Shown here: in pieces, positions 16,775 to 24,897 of the stretch
Position numbering within the stretch: position 1 is the stretch's first letter
Layout of the letters: every line of letters begins with the position of its first letter
DNA from: Sanguibacter suaedae
GTDB lineage: Bacteria; Actinomycetota; Actinomycetes; Actinomycetales; Cellulomonadaceae
Length of the DNA: 64,000 nt
NCBI RefSeq assembly: GCF_016342785.1
Contig: NZ_JAEINH010000001.1
Span: 1 to 64,000, forward strand
Direction: 5' to 3'
Made by a program: the position numbers and the translations under genes
Notes under the pieces: model-generated
Told to the model about the DNA's origin: nothing
Database searches by the model: none
Seen by the model: the letters and a program-made list of their open reading frames with translations, nothing else

Positions 16775-17632
16775 TCAGCGAAGAGTGGGACCATCAATGC
16801 CACGCCGAAGAGCCAGGACCCTCTCGTCGAGACGACCGGTCCGGGGTCCTCGAGGCAAGGCACGACGTGGTGCCAGATCCGTCGCGAGAAGGTCGTCGTC
16901 GACCGACTGCCACAGCCTGCGAAGCTCAGCGTGCCGGTTTGCCCCGATCACTGACATCGCGTCTCGGGCCAAGAGCTCGACCGCACCGAGCGCCGGGTCG
17001 AAGTCCGCGGCCTCCAGCACACCAGCGGCTGCTGCATCGTTGTCATCCGGCTCATAGAGTCGATCAATCACCTGAGGTGACTGCTCGTACCAGGACATCA
17101 CCGTGCCGAGGTCTCGACCGTCCTTCGACTCGTGGTGAGCGCGCCTGTCCACCCAAGCCTTCAGCTTGAGCGCGGCATAGCCTGCCGGCGTCGGGAGCCG
17201 AACAGCAGCTCCGCCCGCGAGCGTGACCCGACTCGCGGCAGCGAACACCTCCTGGAAGCCGAAGACGCTCATCATGCTGGTCTCGTGAGGAAGTCGAACC
17301 TCTCCCACCGGCTCTTCGACATCGCCGAAGGGAACGAGATCCACCAGAGTTCCCGCGACCCGATACCTGATGTTCGATCCCGAGCCCGCGACACTCTCCA
17401 GCCTCGACGTGAGCGCCCGGTACTGCTCCCAGCCCTTCACCCCGAAGGCCAGATCCAGATCACCCGTGGCGGTGAGCTGCTCACTCATACCCAGTGCCGC
17501 ATGCAAGACGTCCCGACAAACCGCGCCCACGACCATCACGCCAGAGTCGGGGTCCACGAGAGGCCAGAGCGTTCTGAGCACCTCGCCGGCAGCGTGCTCC
17601 AGGTGCACCGCTGCGACGTCTACGTCATACAA
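16775..17632 (-). CDS. AbiEii-like nucleotidyltransferase, toxin of a type IV-like toxin-antitoxin pair
   Basis: A roughly 285-residue nucleotidyltransferase-fold protein with GAVCRD around residues 36-41 and GDLDLAF around 57-63, the catalytic acidic pair of the AbiEii/MenT class, and a helical C-terminal half. AbiEii-type toxins modify an RNA target (tRNA for MenT) and are silenced by AbiEi. It follows the AbiEi-like gene with a short overlap. No ATG fits: TTG at 17632 gives an 8-base overlap with the antitoxin and keeps the whole domain; another TTG at 17686 would overlap 62 bases. The start is therefore uncertain, the identity fairly sure. Confidence 0.72.
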   Translation of the reverse strand: MYDVDVAAVHLEHAAGEVLRTLWPLVDPDSGVMVVGAVCRDVLHAALGMSEQLTATGDLDLAFGVKGWEQYRALTSRLESVAGSGSNIRYRVAGTLVDLVPFGDVEEPVGEVRLPHETSMMSVFGFQEVFAAASRVTLAGGAAVRLPTPAGYAALKLKAWVDRRAHHESKDGRDLGTVMSWYEQSPQVIDRLYEPDDNDAAAAGVLEAADFDPALGAVELLARDAMSVIGANRHAELRRLWQSVDDDLLATDLAPRRALPRGPRTGRLDERVLALRRGIDGPTLR

Positions 17633-18596
17633 GACGTTCTCGCAGGTGTGAGGCGACTTCTCGTTGACGGGGCTCTCCGGAAGCAAGAAGATCCGCGTAC
17701 ACCAAGAGCTCGGGTGCTGTCAACACCTTCCCTCGCCCGTCGTCGCCCGAGTTCTCGGCCGACGTCCAGAAGCGTCGTCTCACCACGATGTTCGCCACCT
17801 CACCGTTCACTATCTGCGGTGTGCGCCATCGAGATGCCATGACCGCCTTGGCATCGACTCTCTCGACGTAGATGGTCATCCCCTTCCCGTTGATACCTTC
17901 TGCTGCATACACGCCGCTGGCATGGACGACATGCCCCGCCTCGGCCCATACCTCCGGGGTCGGATCTCCCACGAAGCTCGCGAGCTCGAGCCTTCGGCCC
18001 AATCCTGCCGGGAAGGCCGTCGCCCACTGGTCCAAGAGCTCACCCCGCCGGGTCAGGCGGGTCCGCCCGACCGTCAGATGGCGTTCCTCGTCGAGCGCGG
18101 AGAGCGTGCCCTGCGCGGAACCGACGGACACCCCAGCAGTCGCTGCCAGCACGCGCACGGATTCGTGCAACAGCTCCGGCCACTGGAGCAGGCAGAAGAC
18201 GACCTTGGCGCGGGCAGCACTCATGAGGTTCGACGACGTCGGAGCCGAGCGGAGGCCCCGAGCCGCCGGCGGGCGCCTACCCCGCACGTCCACGAGCAAC
18301 CCAGGCGCACGCGCGTAGACGGTTCCGAGAGCATCGGCGCCCGCTGCTCCCGCTCGGCGAATGCTGGCCGTGGCCGCGGGCGAGAGGCGTTCCGCCAAGA
18401 TGAACGCACCCTTCTGGATGCGTGCTGGTACGTCCCTCGTGCCGGTCGTCCACACAGCGGGCCAGTCGTACGTCTGACCGTCGAGCTCTACGAGGACCGT
18501 GCTGTCACTGATCCGCAGCGTGACATGGTTCTCGCGGGCGCTCTCGACTATCTGAGCTGCCAGATCCTGGCGCCCTCTCCCCGGTGCGGTGTCCAC
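17625..18596 (-). CDS. AbiEi-like antitoxin and transcriptional autorepressor
   Basis: A 323-residue protein. A winged-helix segment lies at about residues 127-185 (VRVLAATAGVSVGSAQGTLS), preceded by an N-terminal alpha/beta part and followed by a C-terminal alpha/beta domain, the layout of AbiEi-type antitoxins. The family binds inverted repeats in its own promoter and neutralises the AbiEii nucleotidyltransferase. Here the downstream gene encodes such a nucleotidyltransferase and the upstream region carries a strong inverted repeat, both as expected. GTG start, about 20 bases from the operator, so the leader is short. Confidence 0.75.
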   Translation of the reverse strand: MDTAPGRGRQDLAAQIVESARENHVTLRISDSTVLVELDGQTYDWPAVWTTGTRDVPARIQKGAFILAERLSPAATASIRRAGAAGADALGTVYARAPGLLVDVRGRRPPAARGLRSAPTSSNLMSAARAKVVFCLLQWPELLHESVRVLAATAGVSVGSAQGTLSALDEERHLTVGRTRLTRRGELLDQWATAFPAGLGRRLELASFVGDPTPEVWAEAGHVVHASGVYAAEGINGKGMTIYVERVDAKAVMASRWRTPQIVNGEVANIVVRRRFWTSAENSGDDGRGKVLTAPELLVYADLLASGEPRQREVASHLRERLV

Positions 18597-18616
18597 ACGA
18601 GGACCGTACAGTATTT

Positions 18617-18657
18617 TTGAACGTTCAGCATTCCTGAACGTTCAAGAATCTTGAACG
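18617..18657 (-). promoter_or_regulatory. Inverted-repeat operator of the AbiE-like pair
   Basis: TTGAACGTTCA (18617-18627) and TGAACGTTCAA (18635-18645) form a perfect 11-bp inverted repeat with a 7-base spacer; each arm contains the 10-base palindrome TGAACGTTCA. A third half-copy TTGAACG is at 18651-18657. It lies directly upstream of the AbiEi-like gene, where the antitoxin would bind for negative autoregulation. A minus-strand -10-like AATACT lies at its gene-proximal edge. Confidence 0.75.
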
Positions 18658-18745
18658 CCACGCGACGGCATCTGTCTCGACACAAGTTCGGCAGATCGCA
18701 CGCACCCGTCGGCAACGACCGACGCCCACAGCGGTCAGACACGAC

Positions 18746-18789
18746 AGAACCCCTGCGCCAGGCCCTCTTGGGCCCCGAACAGGGGTTCT
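18746..18789 (-). terminator. Hairpin downstream of tRNA-Ser
   Basis: AGAACCCCTG (18746-18755) pairs perfectly with CAGGGGTTCT (18780-18789); the 24 bases between can fold into a smaller GGCCC/GGGCC hairpin. It lies about 30 bases past the 3' end of the tRNA-Ser on the minus strand. No T tract follows. Probably the tRNA terminator. Confidence 0.55.
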
Positions 18790-18821
18790 CGTCGTACATG
18801 GGCCTGAGACAGACCCGAGAG

Positions 18822-18908
18822 CGGTAGCGGTGAGATTCGAACTCACGGTGGACTTTCACCCACACACGCTTTCGAGGCGTGCTCCTTAGGCCGCTCGGAC
18901 ACGCTACC
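18822..18908 (-). tRNA. tRNA-Ser (CGA)
   Basis: 87 bases on the minus strand. Acceptor stem GGTAGCG (5') pairs with CGCTACC near the 3' end, discriminator G, no encoded CCA. D-arm region GTCCGAGCGGCC, anticodon arm ACGC-CTCGAAA-GCGT with anticodon CGA, a long class II variable arm, and a T-arm with GTTCGAATC. The long variable arm and anticodon identify Ser reading UCG. The accessory genes at 12.7-18.65 kb end beside it; no direct repeat of its 3' end was found in the window. Confidence 0.95.
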
Positions 18909-18960
18909 TCGCCCAGAAGAGTACCTGGCGAACCGTCGAAGCTCCCAATCGGACGCCCCC

Positions 18961-19014
18961 TTGCCCGTTTCGGATCCGTTCGCTAGGTTCGTCCCCACGT
19001 TCTACATCGATGCA
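18961..19014 (+). promoter_or_regulatory. Promoter and operator of the first GH43 gene
   Basis: TTGCCC (18961-18966), a 17-base spacer, and TAGGTT (18984-18989) make a sigma-70 type promoter. The operator-like TACATCGATGCA (19003-19014) follows just after the expected transcription start and matches, with one mismatch, the palindrome before the second GH43 gene. A LacI-type repressor is the likely partner, but none is encoded in the window. Confidence 0.6.
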
Positions 19015-19134
19015 CACTGGGCAGGTGTGCGTCAGTCCACCCATCGAGCCCAGTCAACGGCGACTGGCATCGAGCACGGACCGACGGTCCGATGCGCGAC
19101 GCCTTCTCGGCGAACGAGAGAACAGGACCCACCA

Positions 19135-20772
19135 GTGAGACCCATCAGACAGCACATCCCTGCTCGCCCGGGCACGGCACGTCCGTCCCGACGCGCCGGC
19201 TTCCGCACGGCAGCGAGCATCGCGCTCGCCGCCTGCCTCGCGCTCGGCGCGACCGCGACCACCACCGCGGCGACCGCTGCCGTCGCGCCCGCGACCCAGC
19301 CCGTGAGCGCGACCGCAACGGTCACCACCGGGGTACCCGCACCGACCGCCGCGAGCGCGCCCGACGCCGCCCTCGCGGGTGGCACCCAGGGCACCAAGCC
19401 CCAGGCCGCCGCAGCGGCGGCGCGGATCGCCGAGCAGATGGCCGCCCTGCCCGTCACCGGTGACACCACGCCCATCCACGACCCGGCGCTCATCGTCGCC
19501 AGGGACGGCACGTGGTGGGTGTACGGGACCGGCCGTGTGAAGCGCGAGAACGGTGGCACCATCCAGATGTGGTCGTCGTCCGACGGCGGCACCACGTGGC
19601 GGTACCGCGGCACCGTGTGGAACAAGATCCCCACGTGGATCGACCAGCACTTCGCCGGGGGTGAGCTCCCGGAGAACCTCTGGGCGCCGGAGGTCTACGA
19701 GCACGGCGGCACCTACTACCTGTACTACTCGGCGTCCCGGTTCGGCACCAACACGTCCGTCACGGCGCTGGCCACGAACACGACGCTCGACCCGAACGAC
19801 CCCGCGTACCGGTGGGTCGACCAGGGCCTCGTGGTCGCGTCCCCGGCCACGGGCCTGCCCGGCGGCGCGAACTTCAACGCGATCGACGCGGGCATCGTCG
19901 AGTCGGGCGGCAAGCCGTACATGTCGATCGGGTCGTTCTTCGACGGGATCTTCCTCGTGCCGCTCCAGTGGCCCAGCGGGAAGGTCGCCGTCGCCGACTG
20001 GGCGCCGCAGACCGTGCAGCTCGCGCACCGTCGCGTCAGCGGCAACCCCATCGAGGCCCCGTACATCAAGGAGCGCGGCGGGTACTTCTACCTCTTCACG
20101 TCGTTCGACTCGTGCTGCAAGGGCACCAGCTCCACCTACAAGATCGCCGTCGGACGCTCGCGCTCCGTGACGGGCCCGTACCTGGACCGCTCCGGGAAGT
20201 CCATGCTCAACGGTGGCGGCACCATCCTCCTCCAGAGCTCCGGGACACGGATCGGCCCCGGTGGGCAGTCCGTGTTCGGTGACGACCTCGCGTACCACTA
20301 CTACGACTCCACCAAGAACGGCACACCCACCCTGGCCATCGACCGCATGACGTGGACCAACGGGTGGCCCACCATCGGCGCCCAGACGTCCGGGACCAGC
20401 ACCCTGCGCAACGTCCACACGGGCACCTGCCTCGACGTCGCCGCGGCGACGGCCGGCACCCCTGCGACCGCGTGGTCGTGCAACGGCCTCGCCAACCAGC
20501 GCTGGACCGCCACGGCCTCCGACGAGCTGCGGGTCTTCGGATCCCTGTGCCTCGACGCGAAGGACCGCCGGACCACTCCCGGCACCGCCGTCATCGTGTG
20601 GAGCTGCACGGGCGGCACCAATCAGAAGTGGGTGGCCCAGCCGGACGGCACCATCCGCGGTACCCAGTCGGGGCTCTGCCTCGACGTCTCCGGATGGGGA
20701 ACCACCAACGGCACACCCATGCAGCTGTGGACCTGCACCGGTGCTGCCAACCAGCGGTTCACGCGCTCCTGA
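19135..20772 (+). CDS. Secreted GH43 arabinan endo-1,5-alpha-L-arabinosidase with ricin-type lectin domain
   Basis: 545 residues. A signal peptide (basic start, hydrophobic 26-40, Ala/Thr-rich cleavage region) precedes a GH43 five-bladed propeller from about residue 112 to 415: general base in PIHDPALI (Asp116), the middle Asp in FNAIDAG, and the acid Glu in PIEAPYI. The likely reaction is internal cleavage of arabinan. Residues 416-545 form a beta-trefoil with three QxW-type repeats (NQRW, NQKW, NQRF) that bind sugar polymers. GTG was chosen because it matches the start context of the next gene (AGGACCACCAGTG) and leaves a proper signal peptide; the frame is open 58 codons further upstream. 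No sortase signal, so released. Confidence 0.9.
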   Translation: MRPIRQHIPARPGTARPSRRAGFRTAASIALAACLALGATATTTAATAAVAPATQPVSATATVTTGVPAPTAASAPDAALAGGTQGTKPQAAAAAARIAEQMAALPVTGDTTPIHDPALIVARDGTWWVYGTGRVKRENGGTIQMWSSSDGGTTWRYRGTVWNKIPTWIDQHFAGGELPENLWAPEVYEHGGTYYLYYSASRFGTNTSVTALATNTTLDPNDPAYRWVDQGLVVASPATGLPGGANFNAIDAGIVESGGKPYMSIGSFFDGIFLVPLQWPSGKVAVADWAPQTVQLAHRRVSGNPIEAPYIKERGGYFYLFTSFDSCCKGTSSTYKIAVGRSRSVTGPYLDRSGKSMLNGGGTILLQSSGTRIGPGGQSVFGDDLAYHYYDSTKNGTPTLAIDRMTWTNGWPTIGAQTSGTSTLRNVHTGTCLDVAAATAGTPATAWSCNGLANQRWTATASDELRVFGSLCLDAKDRRTTPGTAVIVWSCTGGTNQKWVAQPDGTIRGTQSGLCLDVSGWGTTNGTPMQLWTCTGAANQRFTRS

Positions 20773-20844
20773 CCGCACGCACACCTGAGCCGCTCGACCG
20801 GATCGAGGGCCGCGAGACCGACCAGAACGTCGGCCCCGCGGCCC

Positions 20845-20902
20845 TTGACCGTCTTCACCCACTCCGACTACCTTCCTTACATCGTTGTAGTACATCGATG
20901 TA
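20845..20902 (+). promoter_or_regulatory. Promoter with tandem operators of the second GH43 gene
   Basis: TTGACC (20845-20850), 18 bases, TACCTT (20869-20874). Two tandem 12-base sites follow, TACATCGTTGTA (20878-20889) and the perfect palindrome TACATCGATGTA (20891-20902), separated by one base. Their position over the start point suggests repression. The same motif precedes the first GH43 gene. Confidence 0.65.
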
Positions 20903-20995
20903 TGACAACCCGGTCAACGACGACTGGCGCGGCGCCGCACGGCACCGCGTCTCTCGCACACCACCACGAGAGACCACGAGAGAGCAGGACCACCA

Positions 20996-22792
20996 GTGAA
21001 GAGAACTCCCGGACGAGGACGGTTCGCAAGGCCCACGAGCATCCTCGCGGCACTCTGCCTCGGGCTGACCACGGCCGGCGCGGCACTCGCCCCCGCCACC
21101 GCCGCACCAGCCCCGCAGACGGCCACCGCACCCACCGCCCTCAGCACACCCACGGCGCCGAGCGTCGACCAGGTCGACGCGCCCGGCGGGAAGTCCGTCG
21201 TCGGTAAGACCTCCCCCATCCACGACCCCGCGCTGATCATCGACGACGACGGCACCTGGTACGTGTACTCCACCGGGCGCATCAACCGGGAGAACGGCGG
21301 CACCATCCAGATCGCCGCGTCGCACGACGACGGCACCACCTGGGAGTACGTCGGCACCGTGTGGGACGAGATCCCCGCGTGGATCGACGAGCACTTCGCC
21401 GGCGGCGAGCTCCCCGAGAACCTGTGGGCACCCGAGATCTACGAGAACGACGGCACCTACTACCTGTACTACTCCGCGTCGGGCTTCGGGACCGCCAACT
21501 CGCTCACCGCGCTCGCCACCAACACGACGCTCGACCCCGAGGACCCCGACTACGAGTGGGTCGACCAGGGCCTCGTCGTGTCCTCCCCCGTGGTGGGCCT
21601 CGACCCGACCAACCCCGACAAGACGTTCAACGCGATCGACGCGGGCATCGTCGAGGACGCCGACGGGCGCCCCTACATGTCCATCGGGTCGTTCTGGTAC
21701 GGGATCTTCCTGGTTCCCCTCGAGTGGCCCAGCGGCAAGCCCGTCGCCGACTGGCAGTCGCAGACCGTGAACATCGCCGACCGGTTCGTCGCCGGCAACC
21801 CCATCGAGGCGCCGTACATCTACCCGCACGACGGGTACTACTACCTCTTCGTGTCGTTCGACTCCTGCTGCCAGGGCGGCGACTCCACCTACAAGGTGGC
21901 CGTCGGGCGCTCCGAGTCCGTGACCGGCCCGTACCTCGACAAGGACGGCCGGGACATGTTCGGCGGTGGTGGCACCGTCATCCTCGACGCGCACGGCGCC
22001 ATGACCGGGCCGGGCGGTCAGTCCGTGTTCGACGACTACCTCGCGTTCCACTACTACGACGGCTCCAACGAGGCCATCCCCTACTTCCCGACGCTCGGCC
22101 TCCACAAGATCGACTGGGTCGACGGGTGGCCCGTCATCGACCAGTCGGTCGACCTCCCCGCCGTCGCGGCGCAGCCCGCCGATGCCGCGGTGACGGTGGA
22201 CGACGTCGCGTCGTTCACCGCGGTCGCGACCGGCACGCCCTCGCCGGTCGCCGTGTGGCAGTGGTCCCTCGACGGGGCCACGTGGGTGGACGTCGACGAG
22301 CAGCCCGTCACCACGCGCGACGCCACCGGCGCCGCGACCTCGACGCTCGAGATCACCGACCTCGATACCGACGCCGACGGCCTCCTCGTGCGCGCCACCT
22401 TCCACAACGCGCACGGCACCGCGACCACCGAACCCGCGACGCTCACCATCACGGCCGAGCCCGGTGACGGCGGCACCGACCCCGAGGTCCCCGCCGAGCC
22501 GGGCACGCCCACAGAGCCCGGCACACCGGCTGAGCCCGGTGACGGCGGCACAGGTTCCGGCACCGGAGGTGCGGGCGGTGGCACGGTCACCGCACCGGTC
22601 CCCGGCGGCACGGGCGGCACGACGGGCGGGTCGACTGGCGACTCGACGTCGGGCAGCACCGGCTCCACGGGCGACCTGGCTCGCACCGGGTCCGACGTGG
22701 CGCTCCTCGTGCTCACCGGCCTCGGGCTGGCGGGCGCCGGGACGGCGACCGTCCTGGCCGTGCGCCGCGCACGGCAGCGCGCGGAGGTCTGA
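20996..22792 (+). CDS. Cell-wall-anchored GH43 arabinan endo-1,5-alpha-L-arabinosidase
   Basis: 598 residues. Signal peptide to about residue 37, GH43 domain from about 72 to 385 (Asp77 in SPIHDPALI, FNAIDAGIV, NPIEAPYI, close to its neighbour), an Ig-like domain (about 395-490), a Pro/Glu/Gly/Thr-rich linker, and a C-terminal sorting signal LARTG (561-565) followed by a hydrophobic helix and RRARQR. The sorting signal is a LAxTG variant used by class E sortases in actinobacteria, so the enzyme is probably attached to the wall. It is a duplicate of the preceding gene with a different C-terminal half: one enzyme free with a lectin, one tethered. GTG start, AGGACC upstream. Confidence 0.92.
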   Translation: MKRTPGRGRFARPTSILAALCLGLTTAGAALAPATAAPAPQTATAPTALSTPTAPSVDQVDAPGGKSVVGKTSPIHDPALIIDDDGTWYVYSTGRINRENGGTIQIAASHDDGTTWEYVGTVWDEIPAWIDEHFAGGELPENLWAPEIYENDGTYYLYYSASGFGTANSLTALATNTTLDPEDPDYEWVDQGLVVSSPVVGLDPTNPDKTFNAIDAGIVEDADGRPYMSIGSFWYGIFLVPLEWPSGKPVADWQSQTVNIADRFVAGNPIEAPYIYPHDGYYYLFVSFDSCCQGGDSTYKVAVGRSESVTGPYLDKDGRDMFGGGGTVILDAHGAMTGPGGQSVFDDYLAFHYYDGSNEAIPYFPTLGLHKIDWVDGWPVIDQSVDLPAVAAQPADAAVTVDDVASFTAVATGTPSPVAVWQWSLDGATWVDVDEQPVTTRDATGAATSTLEITDLDTDADGLLVRATFHNAHGTATTEPATLTITAEPGDGGTDPEVPAEPGTPTEPGTPAEPGDGGTGSGTGGAGGGTVTAPVPGGTGGTTGGSTGDSTSGSTGSTGDLARTGSDVALLVLTGLGLAGAGTATVLAVRRARQRAEV

Positions 22793-22828
22793 CCTCTCAG
22801 GAGACCAGGCCGCGCAGCACAGTGACCG

Positions 22829-22872
22829 ACGACGCACCCCGGGAGCCCGCCCAGGCGCCCGGGGTGCGTCGT
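22829..22872 (+). terminator. Terminator hairpin after the second GH43 gene
   Basis: ACGACGCACCCCGG and its complement CCGGGGTGCGTCGT form a 14-bp stem around a 16-base loop, with CACAGT/ACTGTG as a further outer pairing. It lies just beyond the GH43 stop. The outer arm overlaps the TACTGT -10-like hexamer of the sirtuin gene. Confidence 0.65.
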
Positions 22873-22883
22873 ACTGTGAAGGG

Positions 22884-23750
22884 ATGACCAGCACCACCGT
22901 CGAGGACCTCGTCGACCTCCTCCGCGGACGCCGCACGCTCGCCCTCACCGGCGCGGGGATGTCCACCGACTCCGGCATCCCCGACTACCGCGGTCCCGGG
23001 TCGCCGCCCCGCACCCCCATGACGTACCAGCAGTTCATCGGCGACGAGGCGTTCAGGCGCCACTACTGGGCGCGCAACCACGTGGGGTGGCGGCACGTGC
23101 GCCGCGCGCAGCCCAACGCCGGGCACCGCGCGCTCGCCGAGCTCGAGCGGGCGGGCGTCGTGTCCGGGATCCTCACGCAGAACGTCGACCTCCTCCACCG
23201 GGAGGCGGGCAGCCGCGCCCTCGTGGACCTGCACGGCAGCTACGACCGCGTGGTGTGCCTCGACTGCGGGCACCTCGTGTCCCGGGAGTCCCTCGCGGAG
23301 CGGCTCGACGCCGCCAACCCGGGCTTCGTGGAGTCCGTGGGGAACGTCGCGGACATCGAGATCGCGCCCGACGCCGACGCCGTCATCGAGACCACCGCCG
23401 GGTTCCAGCCCGTGGCCTGCGAGGTGTGCGGCGGGGTCCTCAAGCCGGACATCGTCTACTTCGGGGAGTCGGTCCCCAAGGAGCGCGTGACCCGAGCGTT
23501 CGCGATGCTCGACGACGCCGACGCGCTCCTCGTCGCCGGGTCGTCCCTCACCGTCCACTCCGGACTGCGGTTCGTGCGGCACGCCGCGAAGACCGGGAAG
23601 CCCGTGGCCATCGTCAACCGGGGTGCGACGCGCGGCGACGACCTCGCCACGGTGCGCCTCGACGCGGGCACCTCCGAGACGCTCACCGCCCTGGTGGACG
23701 CGCTCGTCGGCAGCGCTCCGCTCAGCGGTGCTCCGCGAAGAACTCCCTGA
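22884..23750 (+). CDS. NAD-dependent protein deacylase, Sir2 family
   Basis: 288 residues. NAD-binding GAGMSTDSGIPDYRG near the N-terminus, TQNVD and the catalytic His in DLHGSYD, and a zinc ribbon formed by CLDC and CEVC, then GSSLTVHSGL and IVNRG. All signature residues are present. It removes acyl groups from protein lysines with use of NAD. Insertions near PRTPMTYQQF and ADIEIAPDAD are typical of actinobacterial class II sirtuins. A TACTGT hexamer six bases before the ATG implies a leaderless message. Its last 29 bases overlap the convergent tadA gene. Confidence 0.92.
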   Translation: MTSTTVEDLVDLLRGRRTLALTGAGMSTDSGIPDYRGPGSPPRTPMTYQQFIGDEAFRRHYWARNHVGWRHVRRAQPNAGHRALAELERAGVVSGILTQNVDLLHREAGSRALVDLHGSYDRVVCLDCGHLVSRESLAERLDAANPGFVESVGNVADIEIAPDADAVIETTAGFQPVACEVCGGVLKPDIVYFGESVPKERVTRAFAMLDDADALLVAGSSLTVHSGLRFVRHAAKTGKPVAIVNRGATRGDDLATVRLDAGTSETLTALVDALVGSAPLSGAPRRTP

Positions 23751-24183
23751 GCAGCGCGGCACACTCGTCCTCCTGGACGCCACCGAGGACCTCGACGCGG
23801 TGGTTCATGCGACGGTCGCGGACGACGTCCCACACCGAGCCCGTCGCCCCCGCCTTGTCGTCCCACGCACCCAGCACGAGGCGGGGGACGCGCGCGAGGA
23901 GGATCGCACCCGCGCACATCGCGCACGGCTCCAGAGTGACGACGAGCGTGCAGCCCGCCAGGCGCCACTCGCCGAGGGCCGCCGCGGCCTCGCGGAGGGC
24001 GAGGACCTCGGCGTGCGCCGTCGGGTCCCCCGTCTCCTCACGACGGTTGCGCCCGCGCCCCACCACCGTCCCGTCCGGGCCGACGACGACCGCACCGACC
24101 GGCACGTCGCCCGTGCCGACCGCGAGACGCGCCTCGCCCAGGGCGAGGTCCATCGCCCACCGGTACCGCCCGTCGTCGTGCAT
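23722..24183 (-). CDS. tadA: tRNA-specific adenosine-34 deaminase
   Basis: 153 residues with zinc- and active-site motifs HAE (in PTAHAEVLALREA) and PCAMC, plus the GAWDDKAGATGS segment of the TadA type. It converts A34 of tRNA-Arg(ACG) to inosine in the cytoplasm. Length and motifs fit TadA rather than guanine or cytosine deaminases. It overlaps the tail of the convergent sirtuin gene by 29 bases and is divergent from upp, whose start is only 44 bases away. Confidence 0.92.
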   Translation of the reverse strand: MHDDGRYRWAMDLALGEARLAVGTGDVPVGAVVVGPDGTVVGRGRNRREETGDPTAHAEVLALREAAAALGEWRLAGCTLVVTLEPCAMCAGAILLARVPRLVLGAWDDKAGATGSVWDVVRDRRMNHRVEVLGGVQEDECAALLREFFAEHR

Positions 24184-24227
24184 GCGCGCCAGTATGGCAG
24201 CGGTGGTGAGCGCGGTACCGTAGGCCC

Positions 24228-24866
24228 ATGCGCCTGCACGTCGCCGACCACCCGCTGGTCGCCCACAAGCTCACCGTCCTCCGCGACCAGGAGACGTCGT
24301 CGCCGACGTTCCGGCTCCTCGTCGACGAGCTCGTCACGCTCCTCGCGTACGAGGCCACCCGCGAGGTGAGCACGGAGAGCCACACCATCCGCACGCCCGT
24401 CGCCGAGACCGTCGGGACGCGCATCGCGGACCCCCGCCCCCTCGTCGTCCCCATCCTGCGGGCAGGCCTGGGGATGCTCGACGGTATGACGCGCCTGCTG
24501 CCCACCGCCGAGGTCGGCTTCCTCGGGATGCAGCGCAACGAGGAGACCCTCGAGGCCATCACGTACGCCAACCGCCTGCCCGACGACCTCACCGGTCGCC
24601 AGTGCTTCCTCCTCGACCCCATGCTCGCCACCGGCGGCACCCTCGTCGCGGCCATCGACTTCCTCTTCGAGCGTGGAGCCCGCGACGTCACCGCCGTGTG
24701 CCTCCTCGCCGCGCCCGAGGGCCTCGAGGTCCTCGAGAAGGCCGTCGGCGACCGCGTGGACGTCAAGGTCGTCGTCGCCGCCGTCGACGAGCGCCTCGAC
24801 GAGAACGCCTACATCGTCCCCGGGCTCGGGGATGCAGGAGACCGCCTCTACGGCGTCGTCGACTGA
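24228..24866 (+). CDS. upp: Uracil phosphoribosyltransferase
   Basis: 212 residues. The PRPP-binding loop [16 protein letters not shown] and the C-terminal uracil-binding region with [15 protein letters not shown] are characteristic. It makes UMP from uracil and PRPP in pyrimidine salvage. Full length. TACCGT six bases before the ATG suggests a leaderless message. It is divergent from tadA. Confidence 0.95.
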   Translation: MRLHVADHPLVAHKLTVLRDQETSSPTFRLLVDELVTLLAYEATREVSTESHTIRTPVAETVGTRIADPRPLVVPILRAGLGMLDGMTRLLPTAEVGFLGMQRNEETLEAITYANRLPDDLTGRQCFLLDPMLATGGTLVAAIDFLFERGARDVTAVCLLAAPEGLEVLEKAVGDRVDVKVVVAAVDERLDENAYIVPGLGDAGDRLYGVVD

Positions 24867-24897
24867 CGCCGGCCCTGTCGACCGGATCTCCGGAGCC

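Noticed and set aside
18822-18908. tRNA-Ser as integration site with flanking direct repeat
   Set aside because: No second copy of the tRNA 3' end was found on either side in this window, so an attachment-site pair cannot be claimed.
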